Shown piece by piece: positions 55,301 through 64,000 of a DNA stretch of 64,000 nucleotides. The stretch is from Patiria pectinifera (lineage: Eukaryota > Echinodermata > Asteroidea > Valvatida > Asterinidae). The DNA is taken from assembly GCA_029964075.1 (NCBI GenBank), contig CM057142.1, forward strand, positions 29,204,392-29,268,391, written 5' to 3'. Both the position numbers and the translations under genes were made by a program. How positions within the stretch are numbered: the first letter of the stretch is position 1; each line of letters opens with the position of its first letter. Below the pieces are notes generated by a model that did not search any database, was not told the DNA's origin, and was given only the letters and a program-made list of their open reading frames with translations.

Positions 55301-55790
55301 GGGCCATTCCATGTCAGACCAACGCACTTGTTTTACCTCATGTCTTCCGATTTTGATTAAAATTGCTGTGCTTGTAGGTCCTAATGAGCAATGAATGCAC
55401 ATCAATTTTTAGCCCGATCTGACCCCATGTGGTCAGGGCAGAAACCACAAAAAAATTGGAGTAAAATACCATCATTTTGCTAGAAATATGTTAAAGCCAT
55501 GTCAATTTTCATCGAATATGTGCGAATTTGGTATTAAAATAATAGAAATTACATGCTCATATCAACCCTTTTGCCAAAATTAAATTTTGTAAAAAAGTAG
55601 GTCACGTGACCTTTAATATGTTATCATGACACTTGACCCAATTTATGTATTAACGTATCACTCCGAAAATCAACGAAATGAAAATGACTTGATAGAGCAT
55701 GTCTTCCTCTATCAGAAGCCACTAAATTTCATTAGGGGTCGTCAACATTTACAACTTTATGACTATTTTTGGTACAATTTCCAAATAGGG
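55301..55790. repeat. dispersed repeat, left member of an inverted pair (about 480 bp)
   Basis: Starts GGGCCATTCCATGTCAGACC and continues AACGCACTTGTTTTACCTCATG; the same sequence appears inverted at 61380-61848, diverged. Shared landmarks include GAGCATGTCTTC and CTACAAGCACAG (inverse). The pair flanks the 56.5-61.2 kb retroelement region. Confidence 0.75.
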
Positions 55791-56499
55791 GACGCTCTTC
55801 AAAACCGGCCATTATTATGCAAAACACGCATTATGTGCCCATTTCAGGTCACATTGTAAGGTTTAGGGCTGCGTTTTCATATTCCTCGTTAATATCAAAT
55901 CATAAATACCAATTTGCAAATTAGTTACTTTAAACAAATTGCCAAAACTTTTAGGGCTATTTATTTATTTATCTTTAGGGAGCACATTTTGGCTCGAGTG
56001 GGCACAGTTAGGTCCGCGATTGGGGCACTTGGGTAAATCGTGGGGGGGGACCCCTGGTTCCGCCGCCCCTGGTTGTTGCAATATATACAATAATCAGGGT
56101 CTAGGGTTCCAGTTTGCTTAAAAATAATACTCTTGAAATTTAATGTCTCTCACAGACTTGGCATTTTGTTCCTTCGAGATGAATTTCACCTGGATGTGTG
56201 TCCGCTGTACTGGGTCCAGGTAGAAAGAGTTCTAGAGTAACTAGAGCTGTTGCATACCCTAAAGTGTAATTGCTGGTGACAATCGACTCTCAAGCATTCA
56301 ACGTCAAGTTTACTTGAAGATACATTCGTTATCCCACTTGCACTATAGTGGAACACGGAATAATGTAGTGCGTCGGGTCACAGCAGCATTGCATTGTTTC
56401 ATATTCCAAGAGTGCTTGTTGGATAACTAATTATCAGTGGCACCCCGGGGTGGGGGTGGGGGGCTCAATTCCAAGTGCGCTCGTGGGATAACTAATTAT
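55791..56499. other. non-coding stretch before the hAT/Gypsy insertion
   Basis: No gene. A block containing GGATAACTAATTATCAGT occurs twice (about 56418 and 56486), the first followed by GGCACCCCGGGGTGGGGGTG. It appears to be a local tandem duplication of the insertion site region. Confidence 0.5.
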
Positions 56500-56503
56500 C
56501 AGT

Positions 56504-56646
56504 TTATAATATTCCGCCAATCGACATGTTTGGCTACTTTTCTAACTGTTATTGTGTACTGTCATGACCCCTGACCCGCGTAAATAGTGCTCTCCAGTGC
56601 TGAGCCAAGAAATCGAGAATAAACCAGGTTATCACAGTTCATTACA
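56504..56646 (+). repeat. 5' LTR of the defective Gypsy element (internally deleted)
   Basis: Matches 60842-61075 at both ends, but after GACCCGCGTA jumps directly to AATAGTGCTCTCCAGTGC. This skips about 90 bp present in the 3' LTR (the segment with ACTCTGTTACACTCACACGC). Its first bases are altered (TTATAAT against TGTAAT). Confidence 0.85.
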
Positions 56647-56649
56647 AAT

Positions 56650-56664
56650 TGGCGACGAGGATAG
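56650..56664 (+). other. primer-binding site of the defective Gypsy element
   Basis: TGGCGACGAGGATAG begins three bases after the 5' LTR. Confidence 0.7.
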
Positions 56665-56672
56665 TTGATTAC

Positions 56673-59600
56673 CATGGCTGCCTTGATCGGTAGAATTGAA
56701 GGAAAGAAGGAATGGTTGCAGTACGTCGAGAGATTGAGACATTATTTTGTCGTCAACGATGTCACGACTGCAGCAAGGAAACAAGCCGTGCTTCTCACTG
56801 TGATTGGGCCCGACGCCTACAAGTAGCTTCGCAATCTCGTGGTCCCCGCTAAACCTGGAGAAAAATCGTATGACGAACTGGTCAAATGTTTGACTCAACA
56901 CCACAACCCAGTACCGTCGGAAATCGTCCAACGATTCAAGTTCAACAGCAGATATCGTGAACAGAGTGAGTCTGTAGCCCAATATATCGCTGCTCTACGT
57001 TCCCTTGCGGAATTGTGTAACTATGGAGGCACATTAGATTATGTTGCGGGATCGATTAGTTTGCGGTGTCCGAAATTACCGCATTAAATGTAGCCTTCTT
57101 GCTGAAAAAAACTCTGACACTTGAGAAAGCATTGGCAACGGCTTTTAGCATGGAGAGAGCGGCCAAAAATGTGAAAGATTTGCAGGCCACGCTAACCCAC
57201 AGTGACCGAAGATTGAACAAAATATCGCAAAGCCAACCAACGGTTGCACGAAAACCTGTATTCAGTGCAATTAAGAAACAACAGCATGTGCAGATTCAAG
57301 AACAATACTTGTTTCAACTGCCAGAAACGAGGACATATCGCGAGTGTCTGTCGCAGTGGAAAAAGTGGAAAAACACCACATATCAAGCAAATGAGTGCCG
57401 CAGTGGACAGTAATTTCACTGAAAGTGAAAGTGATGAGAATGCGTCTGATCTTGACATGAACACACCCGTGTACTCGCTCTTCGGATGTTCCACTGACCG
57501 CCCGGGCATGAAGGCAATCAAAGTCACCATGTCCGTTGACAACATCGACCTCGTCATGGAGGTTGACACCGGAGCAGCGCTTTTGCTTGTATCAGAACAG
57601 ACATTCAAGTCACGGTGGCCAAACGCGAACCTGCAAAAGACAAAACTGAAACTCCGCACCTACACCGGGAACAAGTCTCAGTTCTCGGAAACTTCAATGT
57701 GGAAGTTGACTACAACGCAAGTATGTTCAACCTCCGGCTACTCGTTGTTAAAGGCGATGAACCAAGCCTTCTCGGACGAAACTGGCCTCAAGAAAGTAAA
57801 CTTGACAGGCAGCAAATCAACGTTCTGCACACGACTACAAGCGTTGAGGAAGTTCTCAAAACTCATCCTGCAGTATTTAAGGATGAGTTGGGTACTTTGA
57901 AGGGAACAACCGCAAAGAACTACGTCGACAAGGACGTCCGACCACGATTCTGCAAAGCACGCGTGGTACCCATTGGTGCATGGACAATGAACTTGACCGT
58001 CAGCAAGCTGCAGGAATCATCGAACCGGTTGAGTTCTCCAAGTGGGCAGCGCCCATAGTTCCAGTCCTCAAGTCAGACAAGTCTTCCGTGAGAATCTGCG
58101 GGGACTATAAGCTAACGGTGAATCAAGTCGCGAAGTTGGATAAATATCCAATACCCAAGATTGAGGATTTGTTCGCGTCTCTCGCGGGTGGAACCAAATT
58201 CACCAAGCTTGATCTTTCTCAAGCATATCAGCAGCTGATTTTGGATGAAGAGTCGCGTACCTACGTGGTGATTACACGCATCGCGGCCTATTCCGCTACA
58301 CCCGCCTGCCCTTCGGTATTGCCTCTGCACCCGCGATTTTCCAGGGCACGATGGAGAACATTCTGCAAGGCATACCGCATGTGACTGTGTATCTGGATGA
58401 CATCCTGATCTCAGGCGCCGATGACCAGTCTCATCTTGCTACGCCATCAACTGTACTGGCTCGCTTAGAACAAGCTGGCCTTCGCCTTAAGTTGAGCAAG
58501 TGCACATTCATGGCTCCTTCCACACTATCGACGCTCAAGGTCTGCACCCAACCGCAGATAAAGTCAACGCTATCCGCAACGCACCAGCACCGACAATTGT
58601 AACTGAACTGAGAGCATACCTTGGACTGCTTACCTATTATGGTAAGTGCTTGCCTCAGCTTTCAACAACGCTCGCCGCCTTGTATCGCCTCTTACGCAAG
58701 GACACCCGATGGAGATGGGGCACTGAGGAAAAGAAAGCCTTCAGTGCTTCTAAGGATCTTCTGCTATCGTCGAACTTGTTGGTACACTTCGACCCCAAGA
58801 AAGACGTCATCGTGTCATGTGACGCATCCCAATATGGGATCGGCGCCGTTCTCGCCCACAGAATGCCGGATGGTTCGGAAAAGCCAGTCGGTTTCGCTTC
58901 ACGCACACTGGCTCCTGCGGAAAAGAAATACTCCCAGATTGAAAAGGAGGGCCTCACCTTCGTCTTCGGTGTAACTAGATTTCACAGTTACATCTACGGT
59001 CGTCATTTCACACTAGTGACTGACCACAAGCCTCTTCTGAGTCTCTTCAACGAGGAAAGCGCAGTACCGCCCCAAGCCTCTGCTCGCATTCAACGATGGG
59101 CACTTACCTTGGCAATGTATGAATACAAGCTTGTCTTCAAGACGACGTCGGCTCATGGAAATGCTGACGCGTCCCCTCTCTCCACCACGCACATTCGCAA
59201 CTGGACTCGACGTGACCCAGTCCTATCCAAGGTACTCCAGTTCGTCGAGGGAGGTTGGCCTCCACATGATAAGGTGGAGGAGGACTTGAAACTGTACACC
59301 ACTCGTAGTGCTGAGCTCTCAGTACAAGACGGCTGTCTAATGTGGGGCAGTAGAGTGATCGTTCCGCCAAAGGGACGTAAACGCGTCCTTCAGTGTCTAC
59401 ATGAAGGTCATCCTGGGATCGCTATAGGAAGAAAAGCCTCGCTCGAGCATTCGCATGGTGGCCAAAGATGGACTCCGACATTGAAATCGAAGTCAAGGGA
59501 TGCCACAATTGCCAACAAAACCAACCGATGCCACCCAAGAGTGAACTGCATCCTTGGAAATGGCCTGAACGCCCATGGTGGAGACTACTTATCGACTATG

Positions 59601-60575
59601 CGGGCCCTTTCCTGAGCAAGATGTTTCTCATCATTTTGGACTCGCATTCGAAGTGGATGGAAGTCTTCCCACTGAACAATGCCACAACACACGCGACCAT
59701 CGAAAAACTTAGGCAAGCCTTTGCCACCCATTGGTTGCCAGACAAAGTTGTGTCTGACAATGGCACACCATTCACTAGCGCAGAGTTTCGCGAATTCATG
59801 ACCAAGAATGGTATCCTGCATATTTCGCACCTCGCCATATCACCCAGCCTCAAACGGATTAGCTGAGCGTGCAGTCCGTACCTTCAAGCACGCTATGAAG
59901 CGAATGGACACAGGGACAGTTGAAACTAAGGTTGCAAGATTCCTGTTTCACTACAGAATTACTCTGCACACTTCAACAGGTCTGTCTCCCGCGGAAATGC
60001 TGATGGGTCGACGCTTACGCTCCCACATTGATCAGCTTCGCCCTGACGTAGCGCAGCGTGTCATCAAACAACAGGAAAAACAGAAACATTATCACGACAA
60101 GCACCCCAAGACACGTGTGTTTGAGATTGGTGACACAGTCCTAGTTCGCAACTTCACTAAGGCTGGCTTCTTATGGCTACGAGGCACCATCGCAGGCTAT
60201 GCTGGTCCAGTCTCCTACAAAATCCGTCTAGTTCACAATGGTTGCGAGATCAAACGACATGTGGATCATCTTCGCAAACAAGACAGCGTACCACATGAAC
60301 CGCATCACGAGTCGCAAAACCCGGACGACGGCATTGACTTTGGGTCTGCTATCGCCATCCCACTTCAAGAACAACCTCCCGTGGAAAAGTCATCCCTCCA
60401 GCAACTAACGACCAGCCAGAACCACAAGCACCGGCCGAACCAGAACTACAAGCACCGGCCGAACCTGAACCGCAACCTGTTCCACCAGCTGACAGGAAAT
60501 ACCCAGCTCGCATCAGGAATGCACCTGACCGCTATGGATTCAAAAACACTTAATCTGCATGTTCACATAGGTTAA
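56673..60575 (+). pseudogene. frameshifted Gypsy gag-pol
   Basis: gag starts MAALIGRIEGKKEWLQYVER at 56673 and is cut by an in-frame TAG at about 56826. Frames then shift repeatedly. Landmarks in order: gag at 56839-57090; a CCHC knuckle CFNCQKRGHIASVC at about 57310-57355; protease EVDTGAALLLVS near 57560; RT with AGIIEPVEFSKWAAPIVPVL near 58020, KLDLSQAYQQL near 58205 and YLDDILISG near 58390. RNase H has SCDASQYGIGAVL near 58820 and TDHKPLLSLF near 59020. Integrase has HEGHPG near 59400, CHNCQQNQPM near 59500, LIDYAGPF near 59590, VVSDNGTPF near 59750 and GLAERAVRTF near 59860. At least six shifts or stops break it. Confidence 0.9.
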
Positions 60576-60841
60576 GTACAGCTGCACACATCTTAGGCCG
60601 AATAATCCTCAGTGCAGTTTGTTGCAAGTCAGGGTAGTCCACCCTGTACTTACTGAAAAGTGTATCGTGTTTGTTATTTGTTGTAAGTTGCAAAAGTTTT
60701 TAAAAAAAACAGTTTTCGATTCGGCCTGGATAAAGGATTTCAATAACAATCAGTTGTGTTAAAGATTTTGAAATTGATCCATAACTTGCTTTGCATAAGT
60801 TACAACTTTAAGCGGACAGGTTTCATTATAGGGAGGAGGAG
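60576..60841 (+). other. 3' untranslated region and purine tract of the defective Gypsy element
   Basis: No env-like frame. AGGGAGGAGGAG (60830-60841) is the polypurine tract directly before the LTR. Confidence 0.7.
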
Positions 60842-61075
60842 TGTAATATTCCGCCAATCGACATGTTTGGCTACTCTACTAACTGTTATTGTGTACTGTC
60901 ATGACCCCTGACCCACGTACAGAACTCTGTTACACTCACACGCGGTGTATACATTTCCTCTCTGTACATGTACTTGCATTGCTGTAGTTGTGTAGTGTGC
61001 ACTGCAGTGTTGAATAGTGCTCTCCAGTGCCGAGCCAAGAAATCGATAATAAACCAGGTTATCACAGCTCATTAC
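60842..61075 (+). repeat. 3' LTR of the defective Gypsy element
   Basis: 234 bp with AATAAA at about 61047. It ends ATTACA, followed by the CAGT duplication. Confidence 0.88.
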
Positions 61076-61379
61076 ACAGTGGCACCCGGGGCTCGAGGGA
61101 CTGGAACCCACCCCCCTCCAAGGTTTTTTTTTTTCAATCTTCTATCTACAGAAATTTGAAAACAAACTATTTATGAGCCCCCAACCCCCCTTAAGAAAAG
61201 CAAATTCCTGGGTGCGCTACTGCTAATAATTTATATTATGAGTCTGGTTAGACCTCATCAGCCCTAAACATGACGAATTCCCAATCCCAGATTAATTTAA
61301 GTAGCTTAATAAACGGAAGAGTTAGTTGTGTTGGTGGATTTCTAATGTAAAGTCTATAAATTGATTCATTTGTAACCTA

Positions 61380-61848
61380 CAAACTGTACAAAAATAGTCA
61401 TAAAGTTGTGAATTTTGAAGACCCCAAATGATTTTTAATGGATTCTGATAGAAGAAGACATGCTCTATCAAGTCATTTTCATTTCGTTGATTTTCGGAAT
61501 GATACATTATTACATAAACTGGGTCAAAGGTCACGATAACATATTAAAGGTCACGTGACCAACTTTTGACACAATTTAAATTTGACAAAAGATTTGATTT
61601 GAGCATGCCATTCTTATTATTTTAATACCAAATTCGCATATATTCGGTGAAAATTGACATGGTTTTGATATATTTCACTCTAAAAATGTCCATTGTTTTA
61701 CTTCTCCCTGACCACTGTCATGGTAGGTCGGATCAGGCTAAAAATTGGTGTGCAGTCATTGCTCATCAGGACCTACAAGCACAGTAATTTTTATCAAAAT
61801 TGGAAGACATGAGGTAAAAAGTGCGTTGGTCTGACATGGAATGACCCC
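61380..61848. repeat. dispersed repeat, right member of the inverted pair
   Basis: Inverse of 55301-55790, diverged, ending GTTGGTCTGACATGGAATGA. The pair may be two independent copies or the arms of a 6.5-kb foldback that predates the hAT and Gypsy insertions. Confidence 0.75.
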
Positions 61849-62627
61849 TATAAGAAATATGAGAACATGACTACAGGAACTCAATCTAATTATAAATGAT
61901 TTTTTTAAGTTGAACAAAGAAAATTACGGTGTCATAACTGCTGGACTCTAGCAATTATCACAAAATGATTTTATTTTGCAAACTGCTCTCACAGATTTGT
62001 ACACACAGAAGGAATACGCTCTCGCAATATCCCCCTCCGGCTTACAGCCATGGGGTATAAAAAACACTGAATAATGAATAAAACCACTCGATCAAAATAT
62101 ATACTGTCAGCTCTCGTCAATACAAATTTGTCGATTCCGATATTTGTTTGATCCTTGGCATGTCCCCAAAAGGAAAAAAATGTTAACAGTAAAATGTTGA
62201 CAGTATACAGAGCCTGACTCTCTACCCAGATAAATATAATAATATATATACATTTTCCAATAAGTAGAGATTTGTGAGTTTTTTTGTAGTGGCAGTTAAA
62301 TAAAAGGAAAATTAAAAATAGCAACATGGATGTGATCCATTCTAGCCTGTTGGATCCATACTTGTAAACACAAATGGGGTAAAATAGTGAAATTACTTAA
62401 TTCGGCGGCGTTTTCACGAAGTGGCAAATTCATCGAATATCGATTTTTTTTTTTGCAATTTCGACTTAAAGGGAAAATACAACATTTGCAAACGTCAAAA
62501 AATACAACTACCAAATCATTTTGAAATACCTTGCTGGACTGTTAGTGAATGACAGTGTAAAGCATCCTGTAAAATCATGGCACCTGGTATACTGTCATTT
62601 TCAAGAAAAGTGGTATTTTTGTATCAA

Positions 62628-62660
62628 TTTCCAACGCTGATCGGCCGACCAGCGTTGGAA
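62628..62660. repeat. hairpin, 12-bp stem
   Basis: TTTCCAACGCTG and CAGCGTTGGAAA flank ATCGGCCGAC. The stem is perfect and followed by AAAA. Confidence 0.8.
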
Positions 62661-62748
62661 AAAACTGGCTTTTTTTCAAATATTGGGCCCAATTGACCAT
62701 TGCACTTGTTTGCAATCGATTACACGCTATGAACGGGTACAAGCCAGC

Positions 62749-62831
62749 TAGACTGGTTCCCTGACCTTACAATTCCCCAATGTATGCAAACTGCTCTGTT
62801 TCTTCTTAAATGGAGTCAGGGAACCAGACTA
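62749..62831. repeat. inverted repeat AGACTGGTTCCCTGAC / GTCAGGGAACCAGACT
   Basis: A perfect 16-18 bp inverted pair with a spacer of about 47 bp, possibly a very small MITE. Confidence 0.8.
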
Positions 62832-63088
62832 CAGGAAAATGATTGTTTTTCTTGGTTTTTATACCATTTTTTAACCCAAAACCTCAAAAAAGTCAGTGTA
62901 ACTATACTTGCTATATATTTCCAACCCCCCAATTCCATCCATTTCTAAATATACAGCAACAGCAAATGATGTATAATCCCTTTAATTCTGTGTCCTTAAT
63001 ATTTCTGCAAAGTTGTAAGACCGGAAAATATTTAATTAATGATTTACGCTAATTGCATAATTGGCGAACTTGTTGCCCTCTGGAATTA

Positions 63089-63137
63089 GCGTTTTCACGA
63101 AGTGGCGAATCCCTTGATTCACCACTTTGTGAAAACG
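63089..63137. repeat. hairpin of the GTTTTCACGAAGTGGCGAAT family
   Basis: GTTTTCACGAAGTGGCGAAT is followed by CCCTT and the near-perfect inverse GATTCACCACTTTGTGAAAAC. Related single arms lie at 62409-62430 and 63153-63172, so the motif is dispersed locally. Confidence 0.8.
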
Positions 63138-63665
63138 AGACGCACACAGAGGGCGTTTTCACTAAGTGACGAATAACCTTTAACTCAGGGCTGCGTTGTT
63201 GTTGTCACGTCGTCACGTATTTCGTTCTCACAGCTCATCATCATGCGATGGGCTAGCTGTTTAGGTGAATCAGTAAGTTTTTGTACCGTTAAAACGAGCT
63301 TTATTGTTTGACTTAAATTATATTCAGGGTTGTATTCGACTTTTTAGAGACATACTCATTCGTGGTAATTTCACCGTTCTTTTCCCACACCAGATGAACA
63401 AAAGTAAGCATGTCGGAAATATACGAATTCTACATATGAATAGGGATTAATCGCATGCTGACATGAATTGGTCATGTTAAAAGAACATTCATTTGTTCAT
63501 GGTTAAGCCTACTTTAAAGCTTACGTATGTGGGGAAAACAGTCAAAATCCCTGTACGTAAGAGTTTAAAAACGTCCAAACCTTGATCATCTTGCTTCAGA
63601 AGTACCGTAGTTATGGTTATAGTGCGTTTTAAGTAAATGCTAATCACTTGTCCAAGTACTACAGT

Positions 63666-63694
63666 CCTAGCCTAGGCAGTACCTAGGCTAGGCC
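63666..63694. repeat. short palindrome CCTAGCCTAGG...CCTAGGCTAGG
   Basis: Two inverse 11-bp arms around CAGTA. Small but near-perfect. Confidence 0.7.
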
Positions 63695-64000
63695 GGTCAC
63701 TACCTCGACAATAATTAGCATTTTAGGGGGAAAAAGTAGAACGTGGTCTAGGCCCTTCATAAACATGCTAAAAGACATGGATGGATTTGGTAGTAAAGTT
63801 CACCTTTTTAATCGTTTGAACGATTTGAACGTTTATTAGTGTAGGCCTACTTATGGAATTGTTGAGTGGGAAAAAAAACATTTCTTGTAATAATCAACCA
63901 AAAAAGAGTTTTACAATTCTGTCACTTATTATTTCGATTTTTTTTTAGCTTAGAGCTAAAATAGGATGCCACAACTTGCAAAAGGAAATGTTCACAGTTA

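Larger units (their letters stand above)
56504..61075 (+). mobile_element. defective plus-strand Gypsy-type LTR retrotransposon
   Basis: A right LTR of 234 bp (60842-61075, TGTAATATTCCGCC to CAGCTCATTACA) and a left LTR of only about 143 bp (56504-56646) match except for roughly 90 bp missing from the left. They are flanked by CAGT (56500-56503 and 61076-61079). The primer-binding site TGGCGACGAGGATAG starts at 56650 and the purine tract AGGGAGGAGGAG ends at 60841. The internal region is a frameshifted gag-pol. The short left LTR and multiple disruptions show it is old and dead. Confidence 0.9.
56500..61222. mobile_element. hAT-type MITE interrupted by a Gypsy element within its terminal repeat
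   Basis: To the right of the Gypsy element the sequence runs CAGTGGCACCCGGGG...CCTGGGTGCGCTACTG (61076-61222), a 147-bp element with imperfect hAT-like CAGTxGCxCxCC ends. The bases CAGT at 56500-56503 are its first four bases duplicated by the Gypsy insertion. Beyond lie CTAATTAT (56492-56499) and CTAATAAT (61223-61230), an 8-bp target duplication with one mismatch. Without the Gypsy insert the MITE is non-coding. Confidence 0.7.
61849..64000. other. non-coding stretch with several hairpins
   Basis: No gene is supported; small frames such as 61989-62327 and 62843-63052 lack splice borders or domain features. The hairpins are listed separately. Confidence 0.4.

Overview
The window is eukaryotic, about 64 kb of gene-poor, repeat-rich animal DNA. 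Short exons with GT/AG borders, BEL/Pao, Gypsy and L1/Tx1-type retroelements, hAT-like and foldback DNA elements and abundant minisatellites fit an invertebrate such as a marine deuterostome. The exact organism (a lancelet is one guess) cannot be fixed from the sequence alone. No rRNA, tRNA, CRISPR array or bacterial operon is visible.

Layout. 1-1.09 kb: degenerate tandem repeats with short palindromes. 1.09-4.4 kb: a broken BEL/Pao pol. 6.2-6.4 kb: four palindromes in tandem. 6.65-11.37 kb: full and partial copies, in both orientations, of a 1.44-kb non-coding inverted-repeat element. 11.8-15 kb: an hAT-type MITE, a minisatellite and a small inverted-repeat element.

16.87-33.09 kb is the centrepiece, three LTR retroelements nested like Russian dolls. 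A minus-strand Gypsy element (16868-33090, TSD CTAG) carries gag, protease, RT, RNase H/integrase and an extra SGNH-hydrolase ORF in the place of env. Between its protease and RT sits a young plus-strand Gypsy element (21578-29934, TSD CTTCT, LTRs identical by eye, one intact gag-pol ORF). In the leader of that one sits a minus-strand non-autonomous LTR element (21922-25204, TSD GTAC). Its only ORF joins a gag-like part, a CCHC knuckle and an aspartic protease to two classical C2H2 zinc fingers, with no RT or integrase.

34.7-37.9 kb: foldback arms made largely of a 31-bp minisatellite, with a smaller inverted-repeat element in the loop. 39-40.4 kb: a decayed L1/Tx1-type LINE end. 42.6-55.2 kb: the one host gene I can support, a minus-strand multi-pass membrane protein. 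Its five or six short exons have matching splice phases, and its introns are full of repeats: a 4.6-kb foldback, a 602-bp near-perfect GC-rich palindrome, a long GAAA tract and MITEs. Two of these end within about 25 bp of a splice acceptor. A lone plus-strand exon at 54.2 kb may be TIR-like.

56.5-61.1 kb: a frameshifted plus-strand Gypsy element that landed in the first bases of an hAT-type MITE. 61.2-64 kb: non-coding DNA with several hairpins. All identifications were made by reading sequence and supplied translations; no database search was possible.
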